Assembly: GCA_025925185.1 (NCBI GenBank)
Contig: JAICLV010000061.1
Location: 1 to 12,837, forward strand
Reading direction: 5' to 3'
DNA length: 12,837 bases
Source: Acidothermaceae bacterium
GTDB taxonomy: Bacteria > Actinomycetota > Actinomycetes > Acidothermales > Acidothermaceae
A program made the position numbers and the translations under genes. Under the pieces are notes generated by a model. That model did not search any database and was not told the DNA's origin. It was given only the letters and a program-made list of their open reading frames with translations. This document shows positions 5,401-12,837 of this stretch, in pieces (positions within the stretch are counted from its first letter, which is position 1; each line of letters begins with the position of its first letter).

Positions 5401-7050
5401 ATGGACGCCGTCACCACGGTTCCGAGCCCGACGAACGAGCCGGCCCTGGGGTACGCCCCGGGCAGCGCTGAGCGCTCGAGACTGGAAAGCCGCCTCAAAG
5501 AACTCGCCTCCGAGCGCATCGACCTCACCCTCGCCCTCGGGCAGCGTCGGCGCATGGGCGGCGGTGAGCGGGTCGACGTCGTCCAACCGCACCGTCGAAC
5601 CGCCGTGCTCGGCACGCTGGCCGAGTCGACACGCGACGACGTGAGCGAGGCGATCGAGACCTCGCTCGCGGCCGCGCCGGGGTGGCGCGACCTGTCCTTC
5701 GACGATCGCGCGGCGATTTTCTTGAAGGCAGCCGACCTGCTCACCGGCCCATGGCGCGACACCGTCAACGCGGCGACGATGCTCGGCCAGAGCAAGACCT
5801 GCTACCAAGCGGAGATTGACGCGGCGTGCGAGCTGGCCGACTTCTGGCGGTTCAACGTCCACTTCGCCCGGCGGATCCTCGCCGAGCAGCCGATCTCGTC
5901 GCTCGGCACCTGGAACCGGCTCGACCACCGGCCCCTGGAGGGCTTCGTCCTCGCGATCACGCCGTTCAACTTCACCTCGATCGCCGGAAACCTGCCGACC
6001 GCCCCCGCGCTCATGGGGAACGTCTGCGTGTGGAAGCCGTCGCCGACCCAGCAGTACTCCGCGCACTTCTTGATGGAGCTGCTGACCGCGGCCGGGTTGC
6101 CGCCCGGCGTCATCACGATGGTCACCGGCGGCGGTGCGGCGGTGTCCGAGGTCGCGTTGCCGCATCGCGGGCTCGCGGGAATCCACTTCACCGGGTCGAC
6201 CGCGACCTTCCAGCGGCTGTGGCGAGGCGTCGGGGAGAATGTGTCGCGCTATAGCGGTTACCCGCGCGTCGTCGGCGAGACCGGCGGCAAGGATTTCGTG
6301 ATCGCCCACATGTCGGCGGACGTCGACGTGCTGCGCACGGCGTTGATCCGCGGCGCCTTCGAATACCAGGGGCAGAAATGCTCGGCGGCTTCGCGCGCCT
6401 ACGTCCCCCGCTCGGTGTGGCGGCGGTTGGAGCCCGACTTCGTCGCGCAGGTCGACGCGCTGCCGATGGGCGACGTCACGGACTTCTCCAATTTCCTGGG
6501 CGCGGTCATCGACGGTCGTTCGTTCGGCCGGTTGCGCGACGCGATCGAGCGGGCGAAATCGTTATCCGGCATGACGCTGGTGGCGGGCGGCCAGCTCGAC
6601 GACAGCGAGGGCTGGTTCGTCCGCCCGACCGTGTTTCTCGCCGACGACCCGGACGACGAGGTGTTCACCCGCGAGTACTTCGGGCCGATCCTCGCCGTGC
6701 ACGTCTTCGACGACGACCGTTACGACCAGGTGGTCGCGCAGGCCGCGGACGTCGCGCCGTACGCGCTCACCGGCGCCGTCGTCGCGCAAGATCGTGCCGC
6801 GATCGCCGACGCCACCGCGGCCCTGCGTTTCTCCGCGGGCAACTTTTACATCAATGACAAGCCGACCGGCGCCGTCGTGGGGCAACAACCCTTCGGAGGC
6901 GCACGGGCGAGCGGCACCAACGACAAGGCCGGCTCAATGCAAAACCTGCTGCGCTGGACAAGCACCCGCGCCATCAAGGAGAACTTCGCGCCGCCAACGG
7001 GAGTCCACTACCCGCATATGGGGCTGTCGGACGACGGGAGCGCGCGATGA
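5401..7050 (+). CDS. pruA: L-glutamate gamma-semialdehyde (P5C) dehydrogenase
   Basis: Oxidises L-glutamate gamma-semialdehyde, the open form of pyrroline-5-carboxylate, to glutamate with NAD+, the second step of proline catabolism and the last of the arginine/ornithine route; cytoplasmic. The ATG at 5401 has AGGAG 8 nt upstream (5388-5392) and gives 549 residues, close to the roughly 543 usual for actinobacterial PruA. The Rossmann part has ITPFNF (186-191), WKPS with Lys212, and the FTGST turn (263-267). Catalytic Glu293 lies in GETGGKDF, and the nucleophile Cys327 in the PruA-typical EYQGQKCSAASR. The C-terminal PFGGARASGTNDKAG segment is also characteristic. All catalytic residues are present. 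Proline dehydrogenase (pruB) and a PruC-type regulator, often adjacent in actinobacteria, are absent from the window. The stop codon overlaps the start of the glutamate dehydrogenase gene. A TTA codon occurs at 6562-6564. Confidence 0.96.
   Translation: MDAVTTVPSPTNEPALGYAPGSAERSRLESRLKELASERIDLTLALGQRRRMGGGERVDVVQPHRRTAVLGTLAESTRDDVSEAIETSLAAAPGWRDLSFDDRAAIFLKAADLLTGPWRDTVNAATMLGQSKTCYQAEIDAACELADFWRFNVHFARRILAEQPISSLGTWNRLDHRPLEGFVLAITPFNFTSIAGNLPTAPALMGNVCVWKPSPTQQYSAHFLMELLTAAGLPPGVITMVTGGGAAVSEVALPHRGLAGIHFTGSTATFQRLWRGVGENVSRYSGYPRVVGETGGKDFVIAHMSADVDVLRTALIRGAFEYQGQKCSAASRAYVPRSVWRRLEPDFVAQVDALPMGDVTDFSNFLGAVIDGRSFGRLRDAIERAKSLSGMTLVAGGQLDDSEGWFVRPTVFLADDPDDEVFTREYFGPILAVHVFDDDRYDQVVAQAADVAPYALTGAVVAQDRAAIADATAALRFSAGNFYINDKPTGAVVGQQPFGGARASGTNDKAGSMQNLLRWTSTRAIKENFAPPTGVHYPHMGLSDDGSAR
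7036..7050 (+). promoter_or_regulatory. Ribosome binding site and ATGA stop/start overlap
   Basis: GGGAG (7036-7040) inside the last codons of pruA lies 6 nt before the ATG (7047-7049) of the glutamate dehydrogenase gene, whose ATGA contains the pruA stop TGA (7048-7050). This is the classic layout for translational coupling by re-initiation, so the two enzymes should come from one mRNA. Confidence 0.85.
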
Positions 7051-10000
7051 GCGAGGCGTTCGAGCGGTACGACGAGGACGTCGAGCGGGAGAAGGCGCGG
7101 CTGATCGCGGCGGCGTCGAGCGGCCGCGACGACAGCGACGACGTGGCGTCCTTCCTGAGCCGGTACTTCCTGCACGTGGCGGCGGAGGATGTGCTGGACT
7201 GGCCAGCCGTCGAGTTGTACGAGGTCGCCTGGGGCCATCGCGAATTCGCGGCCACGCGTCCCCCCGGCTCGTCGAAGGTGCGCGTGCTCACCTTCGACTC
7301 CGACCAGTTGGCCGGCCGGGCCAGGCACACCCTCGTCGAGATCGTCACCGACGACATGCCGTTCCTCGTCGACTCCGTCACCCAGGAGCTGTCGCGCCAC
7401 GACATCGCGATCAAGCTCGTGGTGCACCCGCAACTCGTCGTGCGGCGCGACCTGGAAGGTCGGCTGCTCGAGGTGCTGGGGACGCTGGACGCGCACGAGG
7501 CGCCGCCCGACACGATCGTCGAGTCGTGGATGCACTTCGAGGTCGCCCCGCAGCCAGGCCCCGACGCGGAGCGGGCCCTGCACGACGACGTGTTGCGTGT
7601 GCTGCGCGACGTGCGTGACGTCGTCGAGGATTGGCAGCGGATGCGTTCGATCGCGCAACAGGTCGCGGAACGACTCGCGACCGCGCCGCCGACGTGGAGC
7701 ATGGCCGAGCCGGCAGAGGTGGCGGAGACGGCGGAGTTCTTGCGGTGGCTGGCCGACGACCACTTCACGTTCCTCGGATACCGCGAGTACCGGCTGCTCG
7801 ACGACCCCAACACGGGGGAGCCGGCCCTGGGGCAGGTGCCCGGCACCGGGCTCGGCATCTTGCGGGCCGACAAGCCGAAGCCGCGACTGCTCTCCACCAT
7901 GCCGTCGGAGGTGCGGGAGAAGGTTCGCGACCCGCAACTTCTGCTTGTCACCAAAGCGAATTCCAGGGCAACCGTGCACCGGCCCGTCTACCTCGACTAC
8001 ATCGGTGTCAAAGTCTTCGACGGCGATGGCACGGTCATCGGGGAGCGGCGCTTCCTCGGCCTGTTCACGTCGAGCGCTTACGTGAGCAGCGTGTTGTCGA
8101 TTCCGCTGTTGCGCCGGAAGGCGAGCGCGGTCATCGACCGGTCCGGCTTCGCGCCGCAAAGCCACAGCGGCAAGGATCTGCTGCAGATATTGGAAGACCT
8201 GCCGCGCGACGAGATGTTCCAGACCTCGCTGCCGGAACTGTATGAGACCGCGATCGGGGTGCTGCATCTGCAGGAGCGGCGGCGGCTCCGCCTCTTCATG
8301 CGCAAAGACGTCTACGGCCGGTTCGTCTCATGTCTCGTCTACTTGCCCCGCGAGCGTTACAGCACCCAGGTGCGGCTTCGCATGCAAGCCATCTTGCTCG
8401 ACGCGCTTGGCGGCACGAGCGTCGACGACGCGCTGCGCGTGGCGGACTCAGTCCTGGCGCGGGTGCACTTCGTCGTGCGAGTCGACGCCGACGCCGTCAC
8501 CGACGTCGACCGCGCCGCTCTTGAGGAGCGGTTGGTGGCGGCCACCCGCACGTGGGACGACGACTTCTCCGACGCGGTGCAGGAACGGCTCGGCGGCGCC
8601 GACCGCGCCGTGGCTGACCGCTACGCGGGCGCCTTTCCCGAGGCGTACAAGGAAGATTTCCCAGCGGCTGTGGCGATTGACGACCTGCAGCGAGTCGAGG
8701 CCGTGGGTCCTGACGGGTTCGCGTTGCAGTTGTACGAACCCGACGACGCGGCGCCCGACGAGGTGCGGCTCAAGGTCTACCGGCTCGGCGCGCCCGTCTC
8801 CCTGTCGCGCGTCCTGCCCTTGCTGCAAAGCATGGGCGTCGAGGTCACCGACGAGCGACCGTACGGAATAGAGCGGCGCGGCGCCGACCCCGCTTGGATC
8901 TACGACCTCGGCTTGCGCCACGGCGTCGTCGCGGAGTCGGACGATCGCGAGTCGCGGCACCGCCGGTTCCAAGACGCGCTCGCGGCCGCCTGGCGCGGCG
9001 ACGCCGAGGCCGACGGCTTTCAAGCGCTGGTGCTGCGCGCCGGGCTCGACTGGCGTCAGGTCGTCGTGCTGCGGGCATACGCTAAGTACCTGCGGCAGGC
9101 CGGCTCCCGGTTCAGCCAGGAGTATGTCGAGTCGGCCTTGGTTTCGAACGCCGCCATCGCGCGGTTGCTTGTCGAGTTGTTCGAGGCGCGGCTCGACCCC
9201 GCGTTCGACGGTGACCGCGACGCCGCTGAGGCGGAACTGGCGGGTCGGATCGAGAAATCTCTCGATGACGTCAGCAGCCTCGACGAAGACCGAATCCTGC
9301 GCAGCTACCTGGCTTTCGTGAACGCGACGTTGCGCACGAACCATTGGCAGCGCGTCGACGGCGCGCCGAAGCCGTACCTGTCCTTGAAGTTCGCGTCCGA
9401 GGAGATCCCCGACCTGCCTCGGCCCCGGCCGAAGTTCGAGATTTTCGTTTACTCGCCGCGGGTCGAGGGCGTGCACCTCCGGTTCGGCGCCGTCGCGCGT
9501 GGAGGCATCCGCTACTCCGACCGCCGCGAGGACTTCCGCACCGAGGTGCTCGGACTGGCGAAGACGCAGACGGTGAAGAACGCCGTCATCGTGCCGATCG
9601 GCTCCAAGGGTGGCTTCGTAGTGAAGCGGCCGCCCGCCGACGCCGCCGACCGCGAGGCGCAGCAGGCGGAGGTGGTGTATTGCTACAGCACGCTCATTCG
9701 AGGCCTGCTCGACCTCACCGACAACCTGCTGACGACGCCGGCAGGGCGGCAGACAGTGCCGCCGGCCGACACCGTGCGGCACGACCCTGACGACAGCTAT
9801 CTCGTCGTCGCGGCCGACAAGGGCACCGCGACTTTCTCCGACCTCGCCAACGGAATCTCGGCGGAGTACGGGTTCTGGCTTGGCGACGCGTTCGCGTCCG
9901 GTGGTTCGGCCGGTTACGACCACAAGGCGATGGGCATCACCGCGCGGGGCGCGTGGGAGTCGGTGAAGCGGCATTTCCGCGACATCGGCGTGAACTGCCA

Positions 10001-11927
10001 GACCACCGACTTCACCTGCGTCGGCATCGGCGACATGTCGGGCGACGTATTTGGCAACGGCATGTTGCTCTCGCGACACATCAGGTTGGTGGCCGCTTTC
10101 GACCACCGGCACATCTTCATCGACCCCGATCCCGACGCCGCCGCCTCGTTCGAGGAGCGCAAGCGGCTGTTCGCGTTGCCGCGCAGCTCGTGGGCTGACT
10201 ACAACGCCGACCTCATCTCGAAGGGCGGCGGCGTGTGGCCGCGCACCGCGAAGGCGGTGCCGGTCTCACCGGAAATGGCCGCCGCGCTCGGAATTCCGGA
10301 GACCCCGCTCGCGCCGTCCGATCTCATGCGCGCGGTGCTGCGCGCGCCCGTCGACCTGCTGTGGAACGGCGGGATCGGCACCTACGTCAAGGCGCACGCC
10401 GAGACGCACGCCGACGTCGGTGACCGCGCGAACGACGCGATCCGTGTCGACGGCCGTGACCTACGCTGCACAATTGTCGGCGAGGGTGGAAATCTGGGCT
10501 TCACTCAGCTCGGCCGCATCGAGTTCGCGTTGGCCGGCGGGCGCATCAACACAGACGCCATCGACAACTCCGCCGGCGTCGACACCTCCGACCACGAGGT
10601 GAATATCAAGATTCTGCTGGACGTCGCGGCTCGCTCGGGGCGGCTTGACAGCGCGGAGCGCGGACCCTTGCTGGCCGGGATGACCGACGAGATCGCCACC
10701 CTCGTGCTGCGCGACAACTACTCGCAAAACCTCGCGCTCGCGTGTTCGCAGGCGCAAGCGCCGGCGACGCTGCATGTGCACGCGGCGTACATCGATTGGC
10801 TCGAGAAGAACGGCCATTTGTCGCGTGCACTTGAGAACCTGCCCGACGCCGAGACGATCGCGGAACGGCGGGTCGCCGGTCTCGGGCTGATGCGGCCGGA
10901 GCTCGCGGTGCTCCTCGCGTACGGGAAAATCACGACGGCGCACGAAATCGCGTCCTCCGACCTGTCTGACGACATCTTCGCGCAGCAAGCGCTGGTCGAG
11001 TACTTCCCGTCGGGGTTGCGGGAACGCTTCGCGGCGGCGATGGCCGAACACCCGCTGCTGCGCGAGATCATCGCGACACAACTCGCGAACCAGTTGGTGA
11101 ACTACTCCGGCGCGACGTTCGCGGCCCGGTTGGCGGCGGAGACCACCGCTTCAACCGCCGAGATCGTGCGTGCGCACACCGCCGCCCGCCAGGTGTTCGG
11201 CACCGACGCGGTGTGGGCCGACATCGAGGCGCTCGACGACGTGGTGAGCAGCGAGGTGCAGACGTCGCTGCTCATCGTCGTCCGGCAACTGCTTGATCGC
11301 GGCGCGCGCTGGTTTCTCGCCAACCGTCGGCCGCCGATGGACGTGCCCGAGACCGTGGCTCGGCTGGAGCCGGGGGTGCGTGCCGTCCTCGCCGGGTTGG
11401 GCGAGTCGCTGCGCGGCGAGCAGGCCGAGCGGTACGAAGCCGAGCAGCGGCGACTCCTCGAAGCGGGTGTGGCGCCGGAACTGGCCAAGTGGGCGATCGC
11501 GCTCGGCGAGGGCTTGAACGCGCTGTCGGTGGTCGAGATCGCGATTCGCTCGCAGGTGGACGTCGGCGAGGTCGCGCGGCTGCATTTCGAGCTCGCCGAG
11601 ACACTGGGCATCTCGCGGCTGAGCGCGATGATCGCGGCGCTTCCACGCGACACCCGCTGGCACACGCTCGCCCGCGCCGCCGCGCGGGACGACCTCGTCG
11701 CCGCGCACGCCGAGCTCACCGCCGACGTCCTCGCCTCGACGCCGGCTGGTGGCGGCGTCGACGAACGCATCGGGGTGTGGCGCCAGGCCAACGCCGCCGC
11801 GCTGACTCGCGCGGGCGCCGTCGTGGACGACATCCTCGGCGGCGACAGCGCCGATCTCGCGACGTTGTCGGTGGGGCTGCGGGAGGTCCGCGCGCTCGTC
11901 CGGGCCGCCGCGCTGCCGGGCCGGTGA
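7047..11927 (+). CDS. gdh: Large (about 180 kDa) NAD-specific glutamate dehydrogenase
   Basis: Catalyses oxidative deamination of glutamate to 2-oxoglutarate and ammonium with NAD+. At 1626 residues it has the length of the GDH-180 class (Bac_GDH, PF05088), known from Streptomyces clavuligerus, Pseudomonas GdhB and the mycobacterial enzyme of about 1624 residues. The N-terminal third contains ACT-like regulatory regions, with EIVTDDMPFLVDSVTQEL near residues 93-110 and RRLRLFMRKDVYGRFVSCLVYLP (in pieces: RRLRLFMRKDVYG, RFVSCLVYLP) near 411-434. The catalytic core has ARGGIRYSDRREDFRTE (817-833), KTQTVKNAVIVPIGSKGG (839-856; Lys844 and Lys854 are probable active-site lysines), and the Rossmann signature GIGDMSGDVFGNG (993-1005). 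The C-terminal helical part is intact. Expression is coupled to pruA by the ATGA overlap. In mycobacteria this class is inhibited by the FHA protein GarA; no garA is visible here. Several long antisense open frames within it are composition artefacts. Confidence 0.97.
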   Translation: MSEAFERYDEDVEREKARLIAAASSGRDDSDDVASFLSRYFLHVAAEDVLDWPAVELYEVAWGHREFAATRPPGSSKVRVLTFDSDQLAGRARHTLVEIVTDDMPFLVDSVTQELSRHDIAIKLVVHPQLVVRRDLEGRLLEVLGTLDAHEAPPDTIVESWMHFEVAPQPGPDAERALHDDVLRVLRDVRDVVEDWQRMRSIAQQVAERLATAPPTWSMAEPAEVAETAEFLRWLADDHFTFLGYREYRLLDDPNTGEPALGQVPGTGLGILRADKPKPRLLSTMPSEVREKVRDPQLLLVTKANSRATVHRPVYLDYIGVKVFDGDGTVIGERRFLGLFTSSAYVSSVLSIPLLRRKASAVIDRSGFAPQSHSGKDLLQILEDLPRDEMFQTSLPELYETAIGVLHLQERRRLRLFMRKDVYGRFVSCLVYLPRERYSTQVRLRMQAILLDALGGTSVDDALRVADSVLARVHFVVRVDADAVTDVDRAALEERLVAATRTWDDDFSDAVQERLGGADRAVADRYAGAFPEAYKEDFPAAVAIDDLQRVEAVGPDGFALQLYEPDDAAPDEVRLKVYRLGAPVSLSRVLPLLQSMGVEVTDERPYGIERRGADPAWIYDLGLRHGVVAESDDRESRHRRFQDALAAAWRGDAEADGFQALVLRAGLDWRQVVVLRAYAKYLRQAGSRFSQEYVESALVSNAAIARLLVELFEARLDPAFDGDRDAAEAELAGRIEKSLDDVSSLDEDRILRSYLAFVNATLRTNHWQRVDGAPKPYLSLKFASEEIPDLPRPRPKFEIFVYSPRVEGVHLRFGAVARGGIRYSDRREDFRTEVLGLAKTQTVKNAVIVPIGSKGGFVVKRPPADAADREAQQAEVVYCYSTLIRGLLDLTDNLLTTPAGRQTVPPADTVRHDPDDSYLVVAADKGTATFSDLANGISAEYGFWLGDAFASGGSAGYDHKAMGITARGAWESVKRHFRDIGVNCQTTDFTCVGIGDMSGDVFGNGMLLSRHIRLVAAFDHRHIFIDPDPDAAASFEERKRLFALPRSSWADYNADLISKGGGVWPRTAKAVPVSPEMAAALGIPETPLAPSDLMRAVLRAPVDLLWNGGIGTYVKAHAETHADVGDRANDAIRVDGRDLRCTIVGEGGNLGFTQLGRIEFALAGGRINTDAIDNSAGVDTSDHEVNIKILLDVAARSGRLDSAERGPLLAGMTDEIATLVLRDNYSQNLALACSQAQAPATLHVHAAYIDWLEKNGHLSRALENLPDAETIAERRVAGLGLMRPELAVLLAYGKITTAHEIASSDLSDDIFAQQALVEYFPSGLRERFAAAMAEHPLLREIIATQLANQLVNYSGATFAARLAAETTASTAEIVRAHTAARQVFGTDAVWADIEALDDVVSSEVQTSLLIVVRQLLDRGARWFLANRRPPMDVPETVARLEPGVRAVLAGLGESLRGEQAERYEAEQRRLLEAGVAPELAKWAIALGEGLNALSVVEIAIRSQVDVGEVARLHFELAETLGISRLSAMIAALPRDTRWHTLARAAARDDLVAAHAELTADVLASTPAGGGVDERIGVWRQANAAALTRAGAVVDDILGGDSADLATLSVGLREVRALVRAAALPGR

Positions 11928-11968
11928 CCGCTTAACCCGCGTTTGACCTTGGCCTGATCGGCCGCGGT

Positions 11969-11974
11969 TACGGT
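11969..11974 (+). promoter_or_regulatory. Candidate -10 box TACGGT of a leaderless lipoprotein mRNA
   Basis: TACGGT fits the actinobacterial TANNNT -10 and ends 6 nt before the GTG at 11981, the spacing expected when transcription begins on the start codon itself. No Shine-Dalgarno sequence precedes that GTG. A -35-like TTGACC (11943-11948) is present but 20 bp away, longer than ideal. A short palindrome, GGCC-TGATC-GGCC (11951-11963), lies between them. Confidence 0.4.
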
Positions 11975-11980
11975 GAACCG

Positions 11981-12583
11981 GTGACCACAAACCGCACGTC
12001 TGGCCCCGCGCCGCGCCGCCGCTTGACGTTGAGCTGCCTCACGGCGACCGTCGTCGTGGCCGCGCTGGCGCTCGCCGGGTGCTCCTCGGGGAAGCACAAG
12101 GCCGCCACGTCGCCAGGGTCGTCAGGGTCGTCAGCGCCCTCGTCGTCCACGATCTCGGGCCCGGCGTCTGGACCGCCGTCCGGGCCCACGTCCGGATCGC
12201 CCCTGCCGACGGTGTCGGGCGACGGCATCCTGCCGTCGCACCAGGCAAGCGCCGGCCCCGGTGTGGCGGCGAACCTTCCGCAGGCGCAGATCCAGGCGAC
12301 GGTCTCGAAGCGGGGGCTTTCGGTGCGCCTGCACGTCGGCCAGGTGATCGAGGCGATCGTGCCACCGCCGGCGCAGCAGTCCGGGTCGAACACCAAGTAC
12401 GAGCTGCAGCCCGCCGGGACGAAGGCGCTCACGCCGATCGCCGACGCGCCAGGCTTCTACACGGGTGCGGTCCCCGGGACCGTCAAGATCGTCGTCACCC
12501 AGACGCCGAACTGCCCGGCTGGCAGCGACTGCCCGGCGCACGTCGTCGACGTCGGGAGTCTGAGCGTCACCGTCTGGAAGTGA
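11981..12583 (+). CDS. Lipoprotein with Ser/Pro/Gly linker and beta-rich C-terminal domain
   Basis: A 200-residue protein from GTG 11981. It has a basic n-region (RRR, 12-14), a hydrophobic stretch and a lipobox ending LAGC with Cys34, so it should be lipidated and anchored to the outer face of the cytoplasmic membrane. Residues about 35-80 are a Ser/Gly/Pro-rich spacer with small DNA repeats (for example a doubled 9-mer near 12116-12133). The C-terminal domain, about 90-200, is predicted beta-rich: LSVRLHVGQVIEAIVPPP, KYELQPAG, PGFYTGAVPGTVKIVVTQTP, and a final SLSVTVWK strand, with two cysteines in NCPAGSDC that could form a disulfide. The strand order and the VGQ/VPGT/last-strand spacing are reminiscent of chagasin-like (I42) or Ig-like lipoprotein domains of actinobacteria; this is an inference from pattern alone. 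It starts 53 bp after gdh but appears to have its own promoter. Confidence 0.85.
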   Translation: MTTNRTSGPAPRRRLTLSCLTATVVVAALALAGCSSGKHKAATSPGSSGSSAPSSSTISGPASGPPSGPTSGSPLPTVSGDGILPSHQASAGPGVAANLPQAQIQATVSKRGLSVRLHVGQVIEAIVPPPAQQSGSNTKYELQPAGTKALTPIADAPGFYTGAVPGTVKIVVTQTPNCPAGSDCPAHVVDVGSLSVTVWK

Positions 12584-12837
12584 CCGGAGCGGCGGTCGGC
12601 GCCGCCACCTGTAGCGGCGTGATCGCGCCGTGCTCGATCAGCAAGCCGCGGCCGGGCGGCACCCGCCCACCGGCCTCGCGCGGCAGCCGGATGCCGAACA
12701 CCTCGCCGTCGAGCGGACCGCGAGGGGCGAGCAGCATGCCGCAGCGCGAGCGGCGGGCCTCCACCACGAAGCCGCGGAACCCGATCGCCAGGTCGTCCGT
12801 GGTGCCCGCCACCACGAGCAGGTGACCGCTGTCGCGG
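12567..12837 (-). CDS. FtsK/SpoIIIE-family ATPase, C-terminal fragment
   Basis: The minus-strand frame is open from the window edge to the TGA at 12567-12569, giving about 89 residues that begin RDSGHLLVVAGTTDDL. Segments such as DDLAIGFRGFVVEARRSRCG, LAPRGPLDGEVFGIRLPRE and RVPPGRGLLIEHG match the last strands of the terminal RecA-like ATPase domain of actinobacterial FtsK/SpoIIIE proteins, both EccC-like and FHA-FtsK fusions. These proteins couple ATP hydrolysis to movement of DNA or secreted protein substrates. The Walker motifs lie outside the window, so the subfamily and whether this domain is catalytic cannot be judged. The GTG at 12815 is internal, not a real start. The final 17 bp overlap the 3' end of the lipoprotein gene on the other strand. 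Confidence 0.82.
   Translation of the reverse strand, partial: RDSGHLLVVAGTTDDLAIGFRGFVVEARRSRCGMLLAPRGPLDGEVFGIRLPREAGGRVPPGRGLLIEHGAITPLQVAAPTAAPVTSRR

Noticed and set aside
5209..6309. A 366-codon minus-strand open frame covering the pruA upstream gap and the first half of pruA
   Set aside because: It is antisense to well-conserved PruA sequence, has no ribosome binding site I can see, and a composition typical of shadow frames.
7008..8267. A 419-codon minus-strand open frame opposite the 5' part of gdh
   Set aside because: Same reasoning: conserved GDH residues are on the plus strand, and the antisense product has low-complexity Arg/His/Leu composition.
8448..10112. A 554-codon open frame on the minus strand inside the glutamate dehydrogenase gene
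   Set aside because: It is antisense to the conserved catalytic core, its translation is Arg/His/Gly-rich and resembles no family; long antisense open frames are expected at this GC content.

Overview
The window is high-GC DNA (visibly about 70% G+C, strong GC bias at third codon positions) from a free-living actinobacterium. Markers for this are a roughly 180-kDa NAD-glutamate dehydrogenase, a CpaE-like P-loop protein with the variant Walker A common in actinobacteria, the C-terminus of an FtsK/SpoIIIE protein with actinobacterial wording, a DUF6912-type protein, and GTG starts. A chemotaxis receptor implies a motile lineage, or one descended from motile ancestors. TTA codons occur in several ordinary genes, so strict Streptomyces-style TTA avoidance is not seen. 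I cannot name the genus.

Layout. (1) Positions 1-1082, plus strand: 3' part of a CpaE/MinD-like ATPase gene whose beginning lies outside the window. (2) 1095-2360, minus strand, convergent with the first: a methyl-accepting chemotaxis protein with two membrane segments but a very short external loop. (3) A divergent 184-bp gap with a perfect 15-bp direct repeat, then 2545-3069, plus strand: a small DUF6912-like protein. (4) A 133-bp gap with two abutting inverted repeats, then 3203-5212: a secreted surface protein with an N-terminal YVTN-type beta-propeller and three C-terminal cell-wall-binding-2 repeats. (5) 5401-7050 and 7047-11927: pruA (P5C dehydrogenase) and a giant NAD-glutamate dehydrogenase, overlapping by ATGA. 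(6) 11981-12583: a lipoprotein with no visible ribosome binding site and a TANNNT -10 at leaderless spacing. (7) 12567-12837, minus strand: C-terminal end of an FtsK/SpoIIIE-type ATPase, overlapping the lipoprotein gene tail to tail.

The clearest functional unit is pruA-gdh. PruA oxidises glutamate semialdehyde (from proline or arginine/ornithine) to glutamate, and the dehydrogenase deaminates glutamate to 2-oxoglutarate; both yield NADH. Proline dehydrogenase is not in the window. The other genes look like independent units: chromosome/pole organisation ATPases at both ends, an orphan chemoreceptor, a surface protein and a lipoprotein.

I see no CRISPR array, tRNA, rRNA, insertion sequence or phage gene, and no clear new multi-gene system. 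The best leads are the propeller/wall-anchor protein with its structured upstream region, the chemoreceptor with a collapsed sensor domain, the lysine-less P-loop, and the repeat upstream of the DUF6912-like gene. No intergenic stretch exceeds 300 bases.
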